Assembly: GCA_948146395.1 (NCBI GenBank)
Contig: OX411559.1
Location: 3,830,501-3,894,500, forward strand
Source of the DNA: Fragum whitleyi
Lineage: Eukaryota; Mollusca; Bivalvia; Cardiida; Cardiidae
Direction: 5' to 3'
DNA: 64,000 bases
The notes under the pieces were generated by a model, which was not told the DNA's origin, ran no database searches, and saw only the letters and a list, made by a program, of their open reading frames with translations. The translations under genes and the position numbers were made by a program. Below, piece by piece: positions 43,601-58,600 of this stretch. The stretch's first letter is position 1. Each line of letters starts with the position of its first letter.

Positions 43601-46600
43601 TCTTGTTTACACTCTAGAGGCCACAAATATGGCCCAATCTTCATGAAACTTGGTCAGAATGTTGGTCAGGTCACAAGGATGAACCCTATTGAAAATGGAA
43701 AGAATCCATGCCATATCACGGGAAAAGGGGCCTTAATGACAATTTTCTTGTTTACACTCTAGAGGTCACAAATATGGCCCAATCTTCATGAAACTTGGTC
43801 AGAATGTTGATCAGGTCACAAGGATGAGCCCTATTCAAAATGGAAAGGATCCATGTCATATAAAGGGAAAAGGGGCCTTAATGACAATTTTCTTGTTTAC
43901 ACTCTAGAGGTCACAAATATGGCCCAATCTTCATGAAACTTGGTCAGAATGATGGCCAGGTCACAAGGATGAACCCTATTGAAAATGGGAAGGATCCGTG
44001 CCATATCATGGGAAAGGGGGCTATAATGACATTTTTGCTCTTTTCACTATAGAGGCCTCAAATATGGTCCTATCTTCATGAAACTTAGTCAGAATTTTTG
44101 TCAGGTTACAAAGATAAACCCTATCGAAGATGGGAAAGATCCAAGTAATATCATGGGAAAAGGGACCTTAGTGAAAATTGTCTTGTTTATATACAGCCTT
44201 AGATGCCTCAAATCATTAAAGTACAACTTGAAAATTTGATGTATTTAAGAGACAAAGAGACGAAGGTGAGCGATATAGGACCATCATGGTCCTCTTGTTT
44301 AAGTCAAAATTATCCCTGTGTATTGTTATTCTATTTCCAGCAAATGAAGGCACAAACTTTGCTCTACATACAAGACCGCAGTATAATGGTGTAGGTCATG
44401 CGATAAGGACGATATTTTCAAACCACGGTTTTACAGGGCTATATCAGGGTGTCACCCCTAATGTATGGGGTGCTGGATTGTCATGGGGCTTTTATTTCTT
44501 CTTGTAAGTATAGTCAATCTTGCTAGAGCATCCATGTTTATTAAGCGCAGCAGGGGTGTAAAATTTTGCCCATGTCTACTTGTCTTGTAGGACTAGTTGA
44601 TGGAAAAAGTTACTTGTCCTTATATCAATTTCACTCGACCTAAGTTTCAGACTTCGATGACCACCTCATCATATTTTTCATTGTAATGTTTTGTGATAAT
44701 CGAAATTAAATAGACATACAGACGAAAACTAGCGGTGACGAAATAAACAATGAAGGCTGTGTTACATGCCTTTTTTTACAATCACTTGACTGGGTTACCT
44801 GGTACATTAATTGTAGAGGAAATCAGACTGAGTTCCCAGTCTAAAAGACGCTGTGTACAGAGAACTTGTCCCACACCTACAAAGATGCGCATACATGTAT
44901 GAACGAAATAAAAATCCGTCAGACACTCAGGAACTCTCATTTTACTTTCAGTTTTGGAAATAAGCGACAATTACCTGTTCTTTTGAGTTTGGGATGAAAA
45001 AATAGATTCTTTCTTGCTTAAAAAAGCACTTGTCCGGTCGGACGAGCTCATCTTTTTTTTTACTTGCAATTTTACACCCCTGCGCAGGGAAAAAGACTAA
45101 CAATTTTACTTAGGGGCCCAGACTGCCAAAATTCAATATTAAACATCAGGGATATGAGCATTTTCTCCAGAAATCTAGGGGCCAAGCCCTCAATCCAGGG
45201 GCCATGGGCGACTGGGCCCCTGCTAGTCTTTTTTCCCTAAAGGGGCCATGTTTTATTAAGCGACTCTTCATAAAATCAAAATATGTTAACTTTAGAGTCA
45301 ATACCATTATCATTGCTATGAAAATTATTGTAAATGAATCATATGTTGTAGAAACTCAATTTTAATAGAATCTTCTCTTTGAGACAATTTTAATGATTCT
45401 AAACAACACAGTCAGGATAACTGAGAAATTTGAAATAATGAACATATTCGATAAAAGTTATGTACCTTATTTGTAATTACAACTTGTACTAAGCAACCAT
45501 TCTTTTGAATGACCGCTTTTTCTTGGTCCCACAAGTAGTTGCTTTATACATGTTTTACAACATAAACAGAGCTACAGATAGAGGGGGTATATTAGATTTC
45601 AAATAAGATTATTTTAACTATTTTCGGGCAAATCCTATATTGTGGGTATTTATTTGAATTGTCTCATCAAGACAATTCAAATGAGTACCCACAATGTAGG
45701 GTTTCAAAGGGAAATAAAGATTTTAGACTGGCTTTTCACCCTCATATCTGTTTCTCTGCATAAATGTATGCAGGGCATGTTTTGACCCTTCAATAAGCAG
45801 GGGTTCTGCATCTTGTAGAGATCTAAATATATATCCTATTTTGACTCTTATCTATCATTGCCATTTGATGCCTTGTTTTGTCAGTGATACATTTTAAGCA
45901 CTAACCAAAATAATATTAATCAAGTATTTTATACCTTTATAAAATATTTATATAAATTAATGGGCATAAACAATAAAGAGCATAAATTAGACACTTTATT
46001 GCTTTATGTAGATTCATATAATTTGTGACCCATGAGGCAAAAAGGTATAATGGGGGTTGTGTGGAATGTTTAACCCTAGCAAGACTGCATAGACTGTGTG
46101 GGTAAAAACTGTTTACACTTGAGTAATTTCCCGAATCTTGAATGATCATTCTACCTTCCTGTTAAAGAATTTTTAATTTTAATGTGCAACACTCAGTTGA
46201 CCTCTACTGGAAATAATCTCTGTTCAAATTATAAATTGACACAATCCAGAGATCTGCCTTTTTACCCATGATTGTTCACAAATATAATTCTATTACCCAA
46301 GGCTGTTATGTGATCATTTAAATGGTTTAATACATGTTCTTATAGTATACTTTTTTGCCCTTGTACAAACAGTCTTGACATCAAGAAGTTGATGATTAAA
46401 TGAAATTTTATTGTTTGGAAATGGGTTTATTGCAGCCCTCTCTATTTAAAGACACTGTAATTCCTGTAATAATAGCACCCTCCCTATTAGTAGCACCCAT
46501 ACTTTTTTTACTTTTGAAAACCCACTTCAAATGCCTAAATCCTAAGAAATTTTTGAGACTCCTTCTTTAATTTGAGATGAAATTTCTGTGAACAACCATT

Positions 46601-49600
46601 TGTATGATTGTTTAGAGGAAATTCATATTAAACTAAGGGCATAAAAGACATCAATTTTAATGATTTTTTCAAATCAGAAAATGCATTCTAAATAAAAGCC
46701 CCTTGACCATGTTATGTATAGCTCCTGGGGGCATTTATTAGGAGAAATACGGTTTTAGACTAGCATTACTCCCCCTTTCCCCCCACCTAATCTGTAATTC
46801 TGATTAAAAACCCCAAAGATATAACTGAAAATTCTTCTTACCAATTTAGTTTTTGGCAGAATATTATATGTCCTGTGAAACTGCTCCTCTCAATCACGTT
46901 TTTTCAGTGACCACCAAAATGGTAAGACATATTATTCCAATATCACACAAGCATAAAAATCTTCTTACAAATTCCATTTGTAATTCCATCAAGAACTGGA
47001 TTTAACAAAAGTACACTTATGTATCATAATCATTTAATTATACCCCTTACAAACTGACACACTATTTTGGCTCAACAACTTAGTAGAAAGCAGGCAGTGT
47101 AATTAAAACTAAGCCTGCCAATCCATGCAGGCTGAACTTATTCTACACTTATACTTTGGTATTAACAGGAATATACTTTGGTTAAAATACAAAACTTATT
47201 ACATGTTCTAAAGATGCTTATGATCGTTTTCAGTTATAATTCCATCAAGAACTGGATGCAACAAGGTGACTCTACTGTATCATTAGGGCCCCTTAAACAC
47301 ATAATGGCTGCTTCAGAGGCAGGTAGGTGGTCAAAACTTGATGAAGTTAAAGCAAAGGTAACTATTACGGTAGTGGATCCGTTATGGTTTTGCAACATTT
47401 AGGAAGTGATCACTTTAACAGTGTTAACTGAGGTTTCCTAATGATTTTCATTAGGAAACCTTGGTTAACATTGTGAAAGATTATGTGTTCTGAAATAATG
47501 TGGAACAATTATTGGTCCACTACTTTAAAAAAGACGAGGTCCAAATATTTGGGATGTGAATTTTGTATGGGTCAAAAAGTAAAAATAGTGTCAGCCAATG
47601 TCAACTTTGTTTGATAATGTATGTGACCCTTCAAGGGATAAAGGACCATCTGTGTTTTGCTTTTAGTGTAGACCTTTCTGCACAAGCTGACTAGGGCCTT
47701 AACTTTCTACATCCTGAAAAAAATTTGAATCTAGAATGATCCTGTTACCTTCCAATATAAGTATTTTTGAAATGCTACCATGAAGGGACCATCTTTGACT
47801 TTCGTAAGATAAATATTTGAAAAAGAGATTGGTTCTAGAACAGGTGAATCAGAGGTCGTAATTGAAAAATTCCTTCACAGATAAGTAGATTGATTATTCT
47901 AGAATCAGAAAATTAGTAAATTACGAAAAGTGTCAACTCTATTCAGTCTGCGCAATCTGTGCAGTCTGACAAGGATCGACACTTTACGCACTACTGAGAT
48001 GGTCCCATTTTGCGTAACGGGTCACATTTATTTAACATATTCCTCGATCCACGTCACATATGAGCCTGTGCATGACATTTTCTTCAATTATAAATCTACG
48101 CAAAGCAAAACCTCTGGCCAGTCTGTGCATCCGCACAGACCGACCACAGTCTTTACTCTGTGATTTGTAGATAGATAAGGTCTTAAAGTATCTGTAGATA
48201 GTATTGCGGTCCTCTACTTACACCAAGTAATTGTCTGGGCTGCTCAATGTTTGCACCCCATGTAGATTTCAAATTGTTAGAAAGTCACGCACAGGCTCAT
48301 ATTTATTTTGCAGTCATTATAAACTAACAATATGACAATGTTTTTGTTCCATCATTGATTCAGAACTAATAGAATAAATTGAATTCAACTTATGCCTTTG
48401 AAAAAGGGTCAAGTTGTTTTGGACTAGTTGCCAATAGGCCAGTATAGCTAGGACCCTCAAAATTCTAATGGGAGTTCCTAGGACCCTTTGAATCAACTTA
48501 GCAAAGACTTGAAGACTGTTTCAAACAGTCTTCAATTCTTTTCTGAAGTTGATTCCAAAAGGTAAATATCTATCCAATGTCTTGGGTAGTCTAATAAAAA
48601 AAAATATTTGCATATTCACGCAAAACATGAAGAAGGCTAAAAAGAGAATAGTCTACATTTAAACGAAGGGACTCGAATTATCAATACCTTTAAAAAAGGA
48701 CCCTTTTCAGATAAGTTATCGAGTCCTTGGGACCCCACTTTGTTGATGACATGCTAAAACCAGGGGTTGACACTAACACCAGTCCTCAGGCCCTAGACCT
48801 ATGGATTCTAGGGAGGACTGATAGGTGTTACCATGCTGCAGGTCCTTCAGGCCTATAGTTAATGGCAGTATATAGTATTTCAAATTCTTTGAGTTTTGAA
48901 ATATAATTACCTTCCCAATACTAAAATTTGCATTACAAAATGGAACACATTGTATGAAAAGAAGAAATTGCTTATCATAAGCAATTTCTTCTTATAAAAC
49001 AATGTTTGCCTAGCAATTAATCCCCTAAATTGCTAAAAATCAAACATGTTTTATTTTATGCAGGATCAGTTGATATCATGGAGGACCTGAATTTTTTTTG
49101 GTTTACAGGTCATTCAGGCTGGTGGCAAAAACATGTTAGTGTCGAACCCTGAAAACCTTGATGGCTTTATTTCACTACCATTTAGAAGACATTCTATAAA
49201 TGCAGCAACTTATTTTTTTGCAGGTTTTATAACTCTAGCTTTAACAAATCCAATCTGGGTCACCAAGACACGTTTATGTTTACAATATGAGGGTGTCACC
49301 AAACAGGCAGCGGGCAGCACAGCCTATAAAGGGATGGGTGATGCCCTGATAAAGATTTATAAAGCTGAAGGGATAAGGGGTTTATATAAGGTAAATATTA
49401 TTCATTCCTATAGCAGGGATAATTCTGGCTCAGAAAAGCATGTTCAAAAATATCTCATTTGTAAACCTAAATCTAATGATAAATTAAGAATTTTAGTGAG
49501 AATTTTTAACAAATTGATGGCTCAGTGCAAATCAGTTGTAACTGCCTATATAATTATATAGGCAGTTACAACTGATTTACACAGAGCCAACAAAATCCTT

Positions 49601-52600
49601 CACATAATGCAATCTTGTTTTGAGATTTGTCTCTTATTTAGCAAGTTTCAATGAGATTTCTGACAGAAAAATGAGAGATTCTCTCAACATCTCACCCAAA
49701 AATGATGCCTGCTATTGTAGAGATCATCTTCAAGTTATTCATGGATGACAAAATTTTTAGATCCATGGTGATAAGACTGAGTAAGATTGATTTTCTTGTG
49801 TCCCTGCATTGAGAGACTTTGGCCTATTGTTTTATCATTGTCTGTCTCTGTCTGTCTGTCTCTGAAAACTTAAACTGCAAACTAAAAATTTTCCTGTGGA
49901 TTCAACGTTATTTGGGGAACAATGCTTAAATTTGGCATGAAGATCCTTCACTAATGCTTATCTTACAAGAACTATATGTCATTATACCCCCCACCTATGA
50001 AGTAGAGGGGGGTATATTGGTTTCACCATGTCTGTCTGTCCATCCGTCCGTCCATCCGTCCGTCCTTCCGTAGACCTTTTTGTTTCCGGACTTTAACTCA
50101 AGAACCAAGTGACCTACAAGCATGAAACTTTATACAAATGTTCCTTATGACCCAAGGAAGTGCCCTATTGTTTTTGGGTCATGTAAGTCAAAGGTCACGG
50201 TCACAGTCAGCCTTTGTTCAATTTTCGTTTCCGGACTCTAACTCGAGAACCAAGTGACCTACAAGCATGAAACTTTATACAAATGTTCCTTATGACCCAA
50301 GGAAGTGTCCTATTGCTTTTGGGTCATTTAGGTCAAAGGTCAAGGTCACAGTCAGCCTTTGTTCAATTTTCGTTTCCGGACTCTAACTCGAGAACCAAGT
50401 GACTACAAGCATGAAACTTTATACAAATGTTCCTTATGACCCAAGGAAGTGCCCTATTGTTTTTGGGTGACATAGGTCAAAGGTCAAGGTCACAGTAAGT
50501 TTTTGTTCAATTTTTGTTTCCGGACTCTAACTCAAGAACCAAGTGACCTACAAGCATGAAACTTTATGCAAATTTTGCTTATGATCCAAGGAAGTGCCCT
50601 ATTTTTTTTTAGCTCACCTGAGCACGAAGTGCTCAAGGTGAGCTTTTGTGGTCGAGTGATGTCCGTCGTCCGTCGTGTGTCGTGTGTCGTGTGTCGTCAA
50701 CATTTACCTTGTAGACACTCTAGAGGCCACATTTTTTGCCCAATCAACCTGAAATTTGGTCAGAATGATTGTCTTGATGAAATCTCGGACAAGTTCGAAA
50801 ATTGGGTCAAGTGGGGTCAAAAATGGGGTCACGGGGTCAAATTTTAGAAAAACCTTGTAGACACTCTAGAGGCTACATTTTTTGCCTGATCAACCTGAAA
50901 TTTGGTCAGAATGATTGTCTTGATAAAATCTGGAACAAGTACGAAATTGGGTTAAGTGGGGTCAAAAATGGGGTCACAGGGTCAAATTTTAGAAAAACCT
51001 TGTAGACACTCTAGAAGCCATATTTTTTGTCCAATCAACCTGAAATTTGGTCAGAATGATTATCTTGATTAAATCTCGGACAAGTTCGAAATTGGGTCAA
51101 GTGGGGTCAAAAATGAGGTCACGGGGTCAAATTTTAGAAAAAAACTTGTAGACACTATAGAAAACAAATTTATTGCCCAATCAACCTGGTTTTTGGTCAG
51201 AATGATTGTCTTGATGAAATCTCGCACAAGTTCGAAATTGGGTCAAGTGGGGTCAAAAATGGGGTCACAGGGTCAAATTTTAGAAAAACCTTGTAGACAC
51301 TCTAGAAGCCATATTTATTGACCAATCAACCTGAAATTTGGTCAAAATGATTGTCTTGATGAAATCTCGGACAAGTTTAAAATTGGGTCAAGTGGGGTCA
51401 AAAATGAGGTCACAGGGTGAAATCTTAGAAAAACCTTTTAGACACTCTAGAAGCCATATTTTTGGCCTAATCAATCTAAAATTTGGTCAGAATAATCATC
51501 TTGATGAAATCTCGGACAAGATTGAAATTGGGTCAAGTGGGATCAAGAATGAGGTCACGGGGTCAAATCTTAGAAAAACCTTGTAGACACTCTAGAAGCC
51601 ATATTCATTGCCCAATCAACCTGGTTTTTGGTCAGAATGATTGTCTTGATGAAATTTCGGACAAGTCCAAAATACGGTCAAGTGGGGTCAAAAATGAGGT
51701 CACGGGGTCAAATTTTAGAAAAAACTTGTAGACACTCTGGAAGCCATATTTATTGACCAATCAACCTGGAATTCGGTCAGAATAATTGTCTTGATGAAAT
51801 TTCAGACAAGTTTGGAATTGGGTCAATTGGGGTAAAAAATTAGGTCACAGGGTCAAATCTTAGAAAAACCTTGTAGACACTCTAGAAGCCATATTTATTG
51901 CCCAATCAACCTGAAATTTGGTCAGAATGATTGTCTTGATGAAATCTCAGACAAGTTTGAAATTGGGTCAAGTAGGGTCAGAAATGAGGTCACGGGGTCA
52001 AATCTTAGAAAAACCTTGTAGACACTCTAGAAGCCATAATTTTTGTCCAATCAACCTGAAATTTGGCCAGAATGATTATCTTGATGAAATCTTGGACAAG
52101 TTCGAAATTGGGTCAAGTGTGGTCAAAAATGAGGTCACGGGGTCAAATATTAGAAAAAAACTTGTAGACACTCTAGAAGCAATCATTCTGACCAATTTTC
52201 ATTGTCTTGATGAAATCTCGGACAAGTTTGAAATTGGGTCAAGTGCGGTAAAAAAATAGGTCATGAGATCAAATCTTAGAAAAACCTTGTATGCAGTGTA
52301 GAGGCATCATTTCTTGCCAAATCGACCTGAAATTTGGTCAGAATTCTTCATCCTTTCTAAACCTACTTTAAACAATTTTTGACAGTTCATTCAGGTGAGC
52401 GATTTAGGGCCACTATGGCCCTCTTGTTGGTCATATAGGTCAAAGGTCAAGGTCACAGTCAATATTTGTTCAATCATCATTTCTGGACTCTTAACTCAAA
52501 AACCAAGCGACCTAGAATCATGAAACTTCATGCAAATGCTACATATGACCTCAATATTAGTTACAAACACATCCTGCACTAATAGCACTTGCATTCTGAC

Positions 52601-55600
52601 AAAGGGCTTGTGGGGGGTATTAGTCCGCTATGCGACAGTTCTAGTTCATTAAGGTCAAGTTCAATTACCAATTCAAACTTCAAAATAATTGTGGAGGGCA
52701 TTAAGGTTTTATAATTACATCTTGTTTTATGTGAAAAAAATCATATTGCAGCTCAGGGTTCTCCCCAGAAAATTTTGAAGGCGTAGTGGCATTTGCGCGC
52801 GGCTATACTGTCTGATTACTTTGTATTTCTGTTAATAATAAAGGATGATTACAGTGGTTTAACTGGATAAGGCTTTTTATATTTGTGAAGCAGAACTTCT
52901 GTTTTGTTGAATATATAATTTGATTTGAACTTTTTTTTTTCTTTGACACCTTTAATAGTTTATAGCATCTTTACATAAATAACTTAACCCCCAAAGCCTT
53001 CAATAAAATATTGCATGATGGCTTAAACTCCCCCCTTCCCCATTGTATCCCTTCCCTTTAATAGAATATATTGTGTACAAAAGAATATTACAAAAGAAAT
53101 GAAGAAAATTGGAACATTTGTGAAAATTCAATGAAAAAGTCAAAGAAAATAGTAAATCAACTGCACTTAGACTGTATTATGCTCATATATTTGAGAGTTC
53201 CAAGGACAGCACTGCATGTATTGTCAACTATTATAGGTTTCTATTTAATAATGTATACAAGGAATTTTCAAAATCCTTAGGAAGTCCTTTTTATGACTGA
53301 GGAAAGCCCTTCTACTGAAATAAGTAAAGCTAGATTCTATTACAGTATTTTTGTGTTCACAAAGCCTTCTCAATATCTTATTTCCCCCAAAAAATATCCC
53401 CACGAGCATTATTTTATCCTACAATGACCATTAACGAATTTATGAGTTGAGTTGATAACAAGTTTGTTTAGAAAAGCCAGTGACAGGACTTTTAGCACTT
53501 TGATTTTACAAGGAGTTTTTTTTTTTTTTCAGTTTTTTTTTTTGTTTTTTTTTTTTTTTTTTTTTTTTAAATATTTAATTCCCATATCAATTTCTATGAC
53601 CTTATTTAGAATAATAGAATTTATCTTGATTTCAATTCTGGAATGACAAAATTAAAAATAAACAAAAGATGTTATGGGTTGAATATACACTGCAACTCCA
53701 TTAACACGCTGTGGTCGGGGTCCAAGAAATGAAACAGCGGAAGAAGTGGATGCATCTGCTATAACGCTGTACCCCCCGGCCGCCGCCGATTCCCCCCCCC
53801 CCCCTCCCGCGGTGAACAATAACGTACCGCGGAAACGTAACAGACACAGGGTCAATATATCTGATATCGGATGTCTAAATATACATGTACATATTTTATG
53901 CCATCGTATTTTACATTTTTAAAACTTGGCAATGAATTGAAGAACAAACGCGGTTTATTACTTTGGTATTTTTATACGCCGCCGGAGGCGGACGTATATT
54001 GGCGTCATCTTCTCCGTCTGTCCGTCCGTCCGTCCGTCCGTCCGTCCGTCCGTCCGTCCATCCGTCCATCCGTCCGTCCATCCGTCCGTCCATACGTCCG
54101 TCCACTTTTCTTGTCAACGCAACTCCTCCTAAACTACTGGCTGGATCTTCTTGAAACTTGGTCAATATTATCACCTCAATTGGTAGATGTGCATGAAGGA
54201 AGGATTTTACGGTTCGTTGATTTTTGCCTGAGTTATGCCCCTTGATAACTTAGTCTCTGGGTCCACTTTTCTTGTCAACGCAACTCCTCCTAAGTTTCTG
54301 GCTGGATCTTCTTGAAACTTGGTCAATGTAATCACCTCAATTGGTAGATGTGCATGAAGGAAGGATTTTACGGTTCATTGATTTTTGCCTGAGTTATGCC
54401 CCTTGATAACTTAGTCTCTGGGTCCACTTTTCTTGTCAACGCAACTCCTCCTAAGTTTCTGGCTGGATCTTTTTGAAACTTGGTCGATGTTATCACCTCA
54501 ATTGGTAGATGTGCATGAAGGAAGGATTTTATGGTTCGTTAATTTTTGCCTGAGTTATGCCCCTTGATAACTTAGTCTCTGGGTCCACTTTTCTTGTCAA
54601 CGCAACGCCTCCTAAGTTTCTGGCTGGATCTTTTTGAAACTTGGTCTATGTAATCACCTCAATTGGTAGATGTTCATGAAGGAAGGATTTAACGGTTCAT
54701 TGATTTTTGCCTAAGTTATGCCCCTTAAAACTTAGTCTCTGGGTCCACTTTTCTTGTCAACGCAACTCCTCCTAAGTTTCCGGCTGGATCTTCTTGAAAC
54801 TTGGTCAATGTTATCACCTCAATTGGTAGATGTGCATGAAGGAAGGATTTTATGGTTTGTTGATTTTTGCCTGAGTTATGCCCCTTAAAAACTTAGTATC
54901 TAGGGCTCATTGAAATTGAAGCCTTTTGAACACAAATCCTCCTTACTTTTTGTCTTTATTTAAATGAAACTTGGTCAATGTCATCACCATAATTTGAAGA
55001 TGTACATGGATCAAGGATTTTATGGCTCATTTATTTCCCTGAATTATGCCCCCTTAAAACTTAGTGCCTGGGGCTTATTGAAATTGCAGCCATGTGAAGG
55101 CAACTCCTCCTAACTTTTTGTCTTGATTTAAATGAAACTTGGTCATTTTCAATTTGGTTCTGTCAAAATAAGTAGTGTCTACAATTATTTCTGTGAAACA
55201 GCAGCAATGTGGCGGCGTATTTTGTGACGATGGCACTCTTGTTTTATTTTAAGATCGTTTTGTTGTCCCTAACCTGAACAAAACTATCTTTGATAAAGTA
55301 ATCTAGTTTGTAGGGTTTAACGATCGCAGACTCCTCTTAGTTCTCTGAATCCCGATTTCTCGGGCCTACCCACCCGGCAGCTGAGAAACACCGATAACGA
55401 CGATCTCAAAAGGGTAAAGTTAGTAAAATCCATAAAGTTTCATAAGATCAACGAATTTCATAATTATCTACGCAATCAAAATAAACAATACCCTACGTCC
55501 GATCGAAACTATACCAAAGTAATCGAATCTCTCGGAGTGCAGGACCGTATTCTTCGATGAGCGAGAAAAAATGCCGTAAATTCAATTAAACGAATCTGTA

Positions 55601-58600
55601 GCTAAGACATTTGGATTGCCGGTTTGCGGAGATAAGCTAATCCATTTAATACATGATCTTCACGAGTCAGGGGATATCGAAAGCTTCTTCTCGAAATCCG
55701 TATAAGTAATAAATGTTCGTAAACCTTGGTTTGACAAGATGTCATTTCACAGTTTTTATTATCTGATAGTAGATCGTCGGAACAGAGAGTCCAGACAAAA
55801 GCGAAGCGACGCGGTCACCATTAGTTTCGCGCCATATTTGGGTTCATTGTTTTTGATGCTGGCAAGCGGGAAATGTAGGTTTATATAGAGCTTTCTGTTT
55901 AAAACTGAATAAAGTTGTCTATTTAGTGAGAGATAGGAATCAACGATAATAACTCATTTGGGCTTTGAATTTTAAAACATGATTATAATATGAAAAAGTT
56001 TAATAAAAAAGAAACAAAATTTTATCATATATTTACAAAAAACGTAATATTTATAAGAAAATTCAACGGGATTGGCAAAGGGAGGTAATAAACCAATAAA
56101 TTGGGTAAGGGGCGAGTCGCTTTTTGAAACGTTTGTCAACAGCGGTAAATGTTCAAGAATTGAGAAAATAAAACGAGATAAGCTTATTTTGCGAAAACGG
56201 CTTCTTCTGAGATTTATTAACTTCGATTTAATCGCATGCGAGCTAGACTTTTCGGTGTCCAATTGCGTCCCTGTCGTCAACAAAGCGCAGTTGGTAGCGC
56301 GCCGGACTGTCAATATTGGGATTCTGTGTTTCTCCGACGGCGGCACTCATTCTTTATGACTATAAGTCACTCACTCATGGGTTACTAATCGTAGACCTAT
56401 GTGAGATAGCAGTTTGGGGTTAGGAAAGGATGTGATGGTTTTACTCGTGATCGAATTCGGTGCTCCAGGGGAAGCCGTGATATAACTATAGGCCTACGTC
56501 TGTCAGCAATCAGGGTATGAATCTAGTTAAGAAATGGCGTCTTTGGGGAGAATTAACGAAAGTTTTGTTTCGATTTTCTAACTAAAATTAGATGTAATGT
56601 CCATATAAATTGGATAGTAAGCTTGAGGTAAGTGAATTTGAACGTATAGACTGCGATGTGTCTTATTTCGCCTAATTTTCGGTAGTAGAAAGATCGCGAA
56701 AACTGCATATTCTTGCCGATCTTCTGTTTAATATAATCAAAATTCACATTGGAACATAAAAGTAAATCTGGTTTGACTTGAGCATATAGTTGTGAAAACG
56801 ATTTTTTCCATTGTTTCCGGTGGATCTCGGTAAAAATTGGCAATTTTCGGTAAATGAAGAGGACATTACATTGACCGTTTTCGTATTGGTACCCATCCGT
56901 TATTCTCTGTTACTGGAAGTGTGGAACCAGTGAAAATCAACCAACCGTGAAGAAAAAATCGATAATCACTAATTAGCAAGGGTCTTATCGATTAGGGCCA
57001 CTGTGTAATTGACAGTATACAACTTCCCAGAAAGCGATTATGTAATGACCGCGAGTCTGCTATCAGTTTTATTGCTCGTTTTGACCCTTTGTTCAGAAAG
57101 AATTTAAGCTGTATCGGTGATCAAATTTAAGCGTATCGGCGTTCTTAAGGTGTATCGGCAATCTGTTAAATTTCTTGAAGGCGTATCGGGGCCGATACGT
57201 CATAAGGGCCTGGGGAGAACAATGTTGCTAAGGTTAGCTTAATAATTGTACTGATCTTTCGGTTAAGGTTGCCTTAAACCTATTTACTTTACATTGATTG
57301 GGAAAGTTCTTACAACTTGAATTAATCACTCTCGATTCTCCTTCCTCGAATAAGATCAGCTTGTCTCAATTAAAATCTCATGATAGATCCTATATATTCC
57401 AGGGTCCCGTTTTACTAAACTTCTTATGAAAAAATTAATTGTAAGTCGAAATCACATATCGTACCTGGTGTTTATATTCATTGTATGATTCTGCCTTGCA
57501 ATATCTCGTTGGAAACGTCTTTGGAAGAGGATTCCAAAGAGATGATGCATGGCAGTATTCCATATTTAATTACTACTGTAGAAGCAACTTCAAATTTTGA
57601 CTAACACAAAAATTGATTGTAAGATGTTTAGTAAAACAGGCCCCAGATGTTTATGTATTTTTCAGGGTTTTATACCAGGTGTTATTGGAATCTCTCATGG
57701 TGCAATACAGTTTATGGTCTATGAACAAATGAAGGACGTTTATAACCAAAGACAAAATAGAAGCATTGATACAAGATTGGTAGGCTATCATTATTTATAG
57801 CTCACATGAGCACAAAGTCTTTAAAAATTGTCTTAAGGTAGTGGACACGTATTAGTTCTGCAACATTATGGACCACCCATTCTTTCTGTGAAAACCATTA
57901 GGAAACCTGGGATAGCACTGTTAAAGTTCATTTATTCTGAGAAGTTTCAAAATTAATAATGGTTCACTACCTTAACCCATGTCATGCTGAATAAATTTTG
58001 GCTAAAAATGTTCATCAAAATCAAAGGGCAAAAAGCACTGAAAACACCAATTGTGGGTCAATTTTTTTTTTTGGAAAAACTAAATCTAATGTCAATTCTG
58101 GTTTGAAATTGAGAAACAGGTGGTGTAGACTTACATCAGACTGCACATACTGTCACAGCAGGAATATTCCGGGTACAGCATGACAAGGGTGAAGAGCCAG
58201 AAGTCTGATAGCATGTATATCTGGCTTTTAAAAAAAAATTACGATTAAAACATAAATCACTAGACCAATTGAGGATCATCAAGGAGGCAGGCGAGGGGGG
58301 GGGGGGATACCCTCTCAAAATAGTCAAAAGGTTACATTGTCAAACCATATTGCCAATTTCAACCACATTTGGTTAGGAGAATTCTAAATAGCAAAGATCT
58401 TAAATGATTGAATTTGTTTCTCTTTTACTTGGTTTGCATAGACACACCTAGATAGTAGAGTTATTTTCCCAGTTGAATGACCCTGGGCAAATGGCATTTA
58501 CTCTTTTATTAAATCTTACTTACAATTATTCCCCAACTGAGCAAAAGTCAAAGTAACTCATTGCAGGCTGGGGCTGAACAAACACTGAATAGATACCATT

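Noticed and set aside
50566..52259. Chain of overlapping 67-113 codon ORFs
   Set aside because: All fall in the 145-bp array of element A; the repeated peptide follows the DNA repeat and shifts frame between units.
53871..54245. ORFs rich in SVRPSVRPS and MDGRMDGR on both strands
   Set aside because: Translation of a (CCGT)n microsatellite inside element C.
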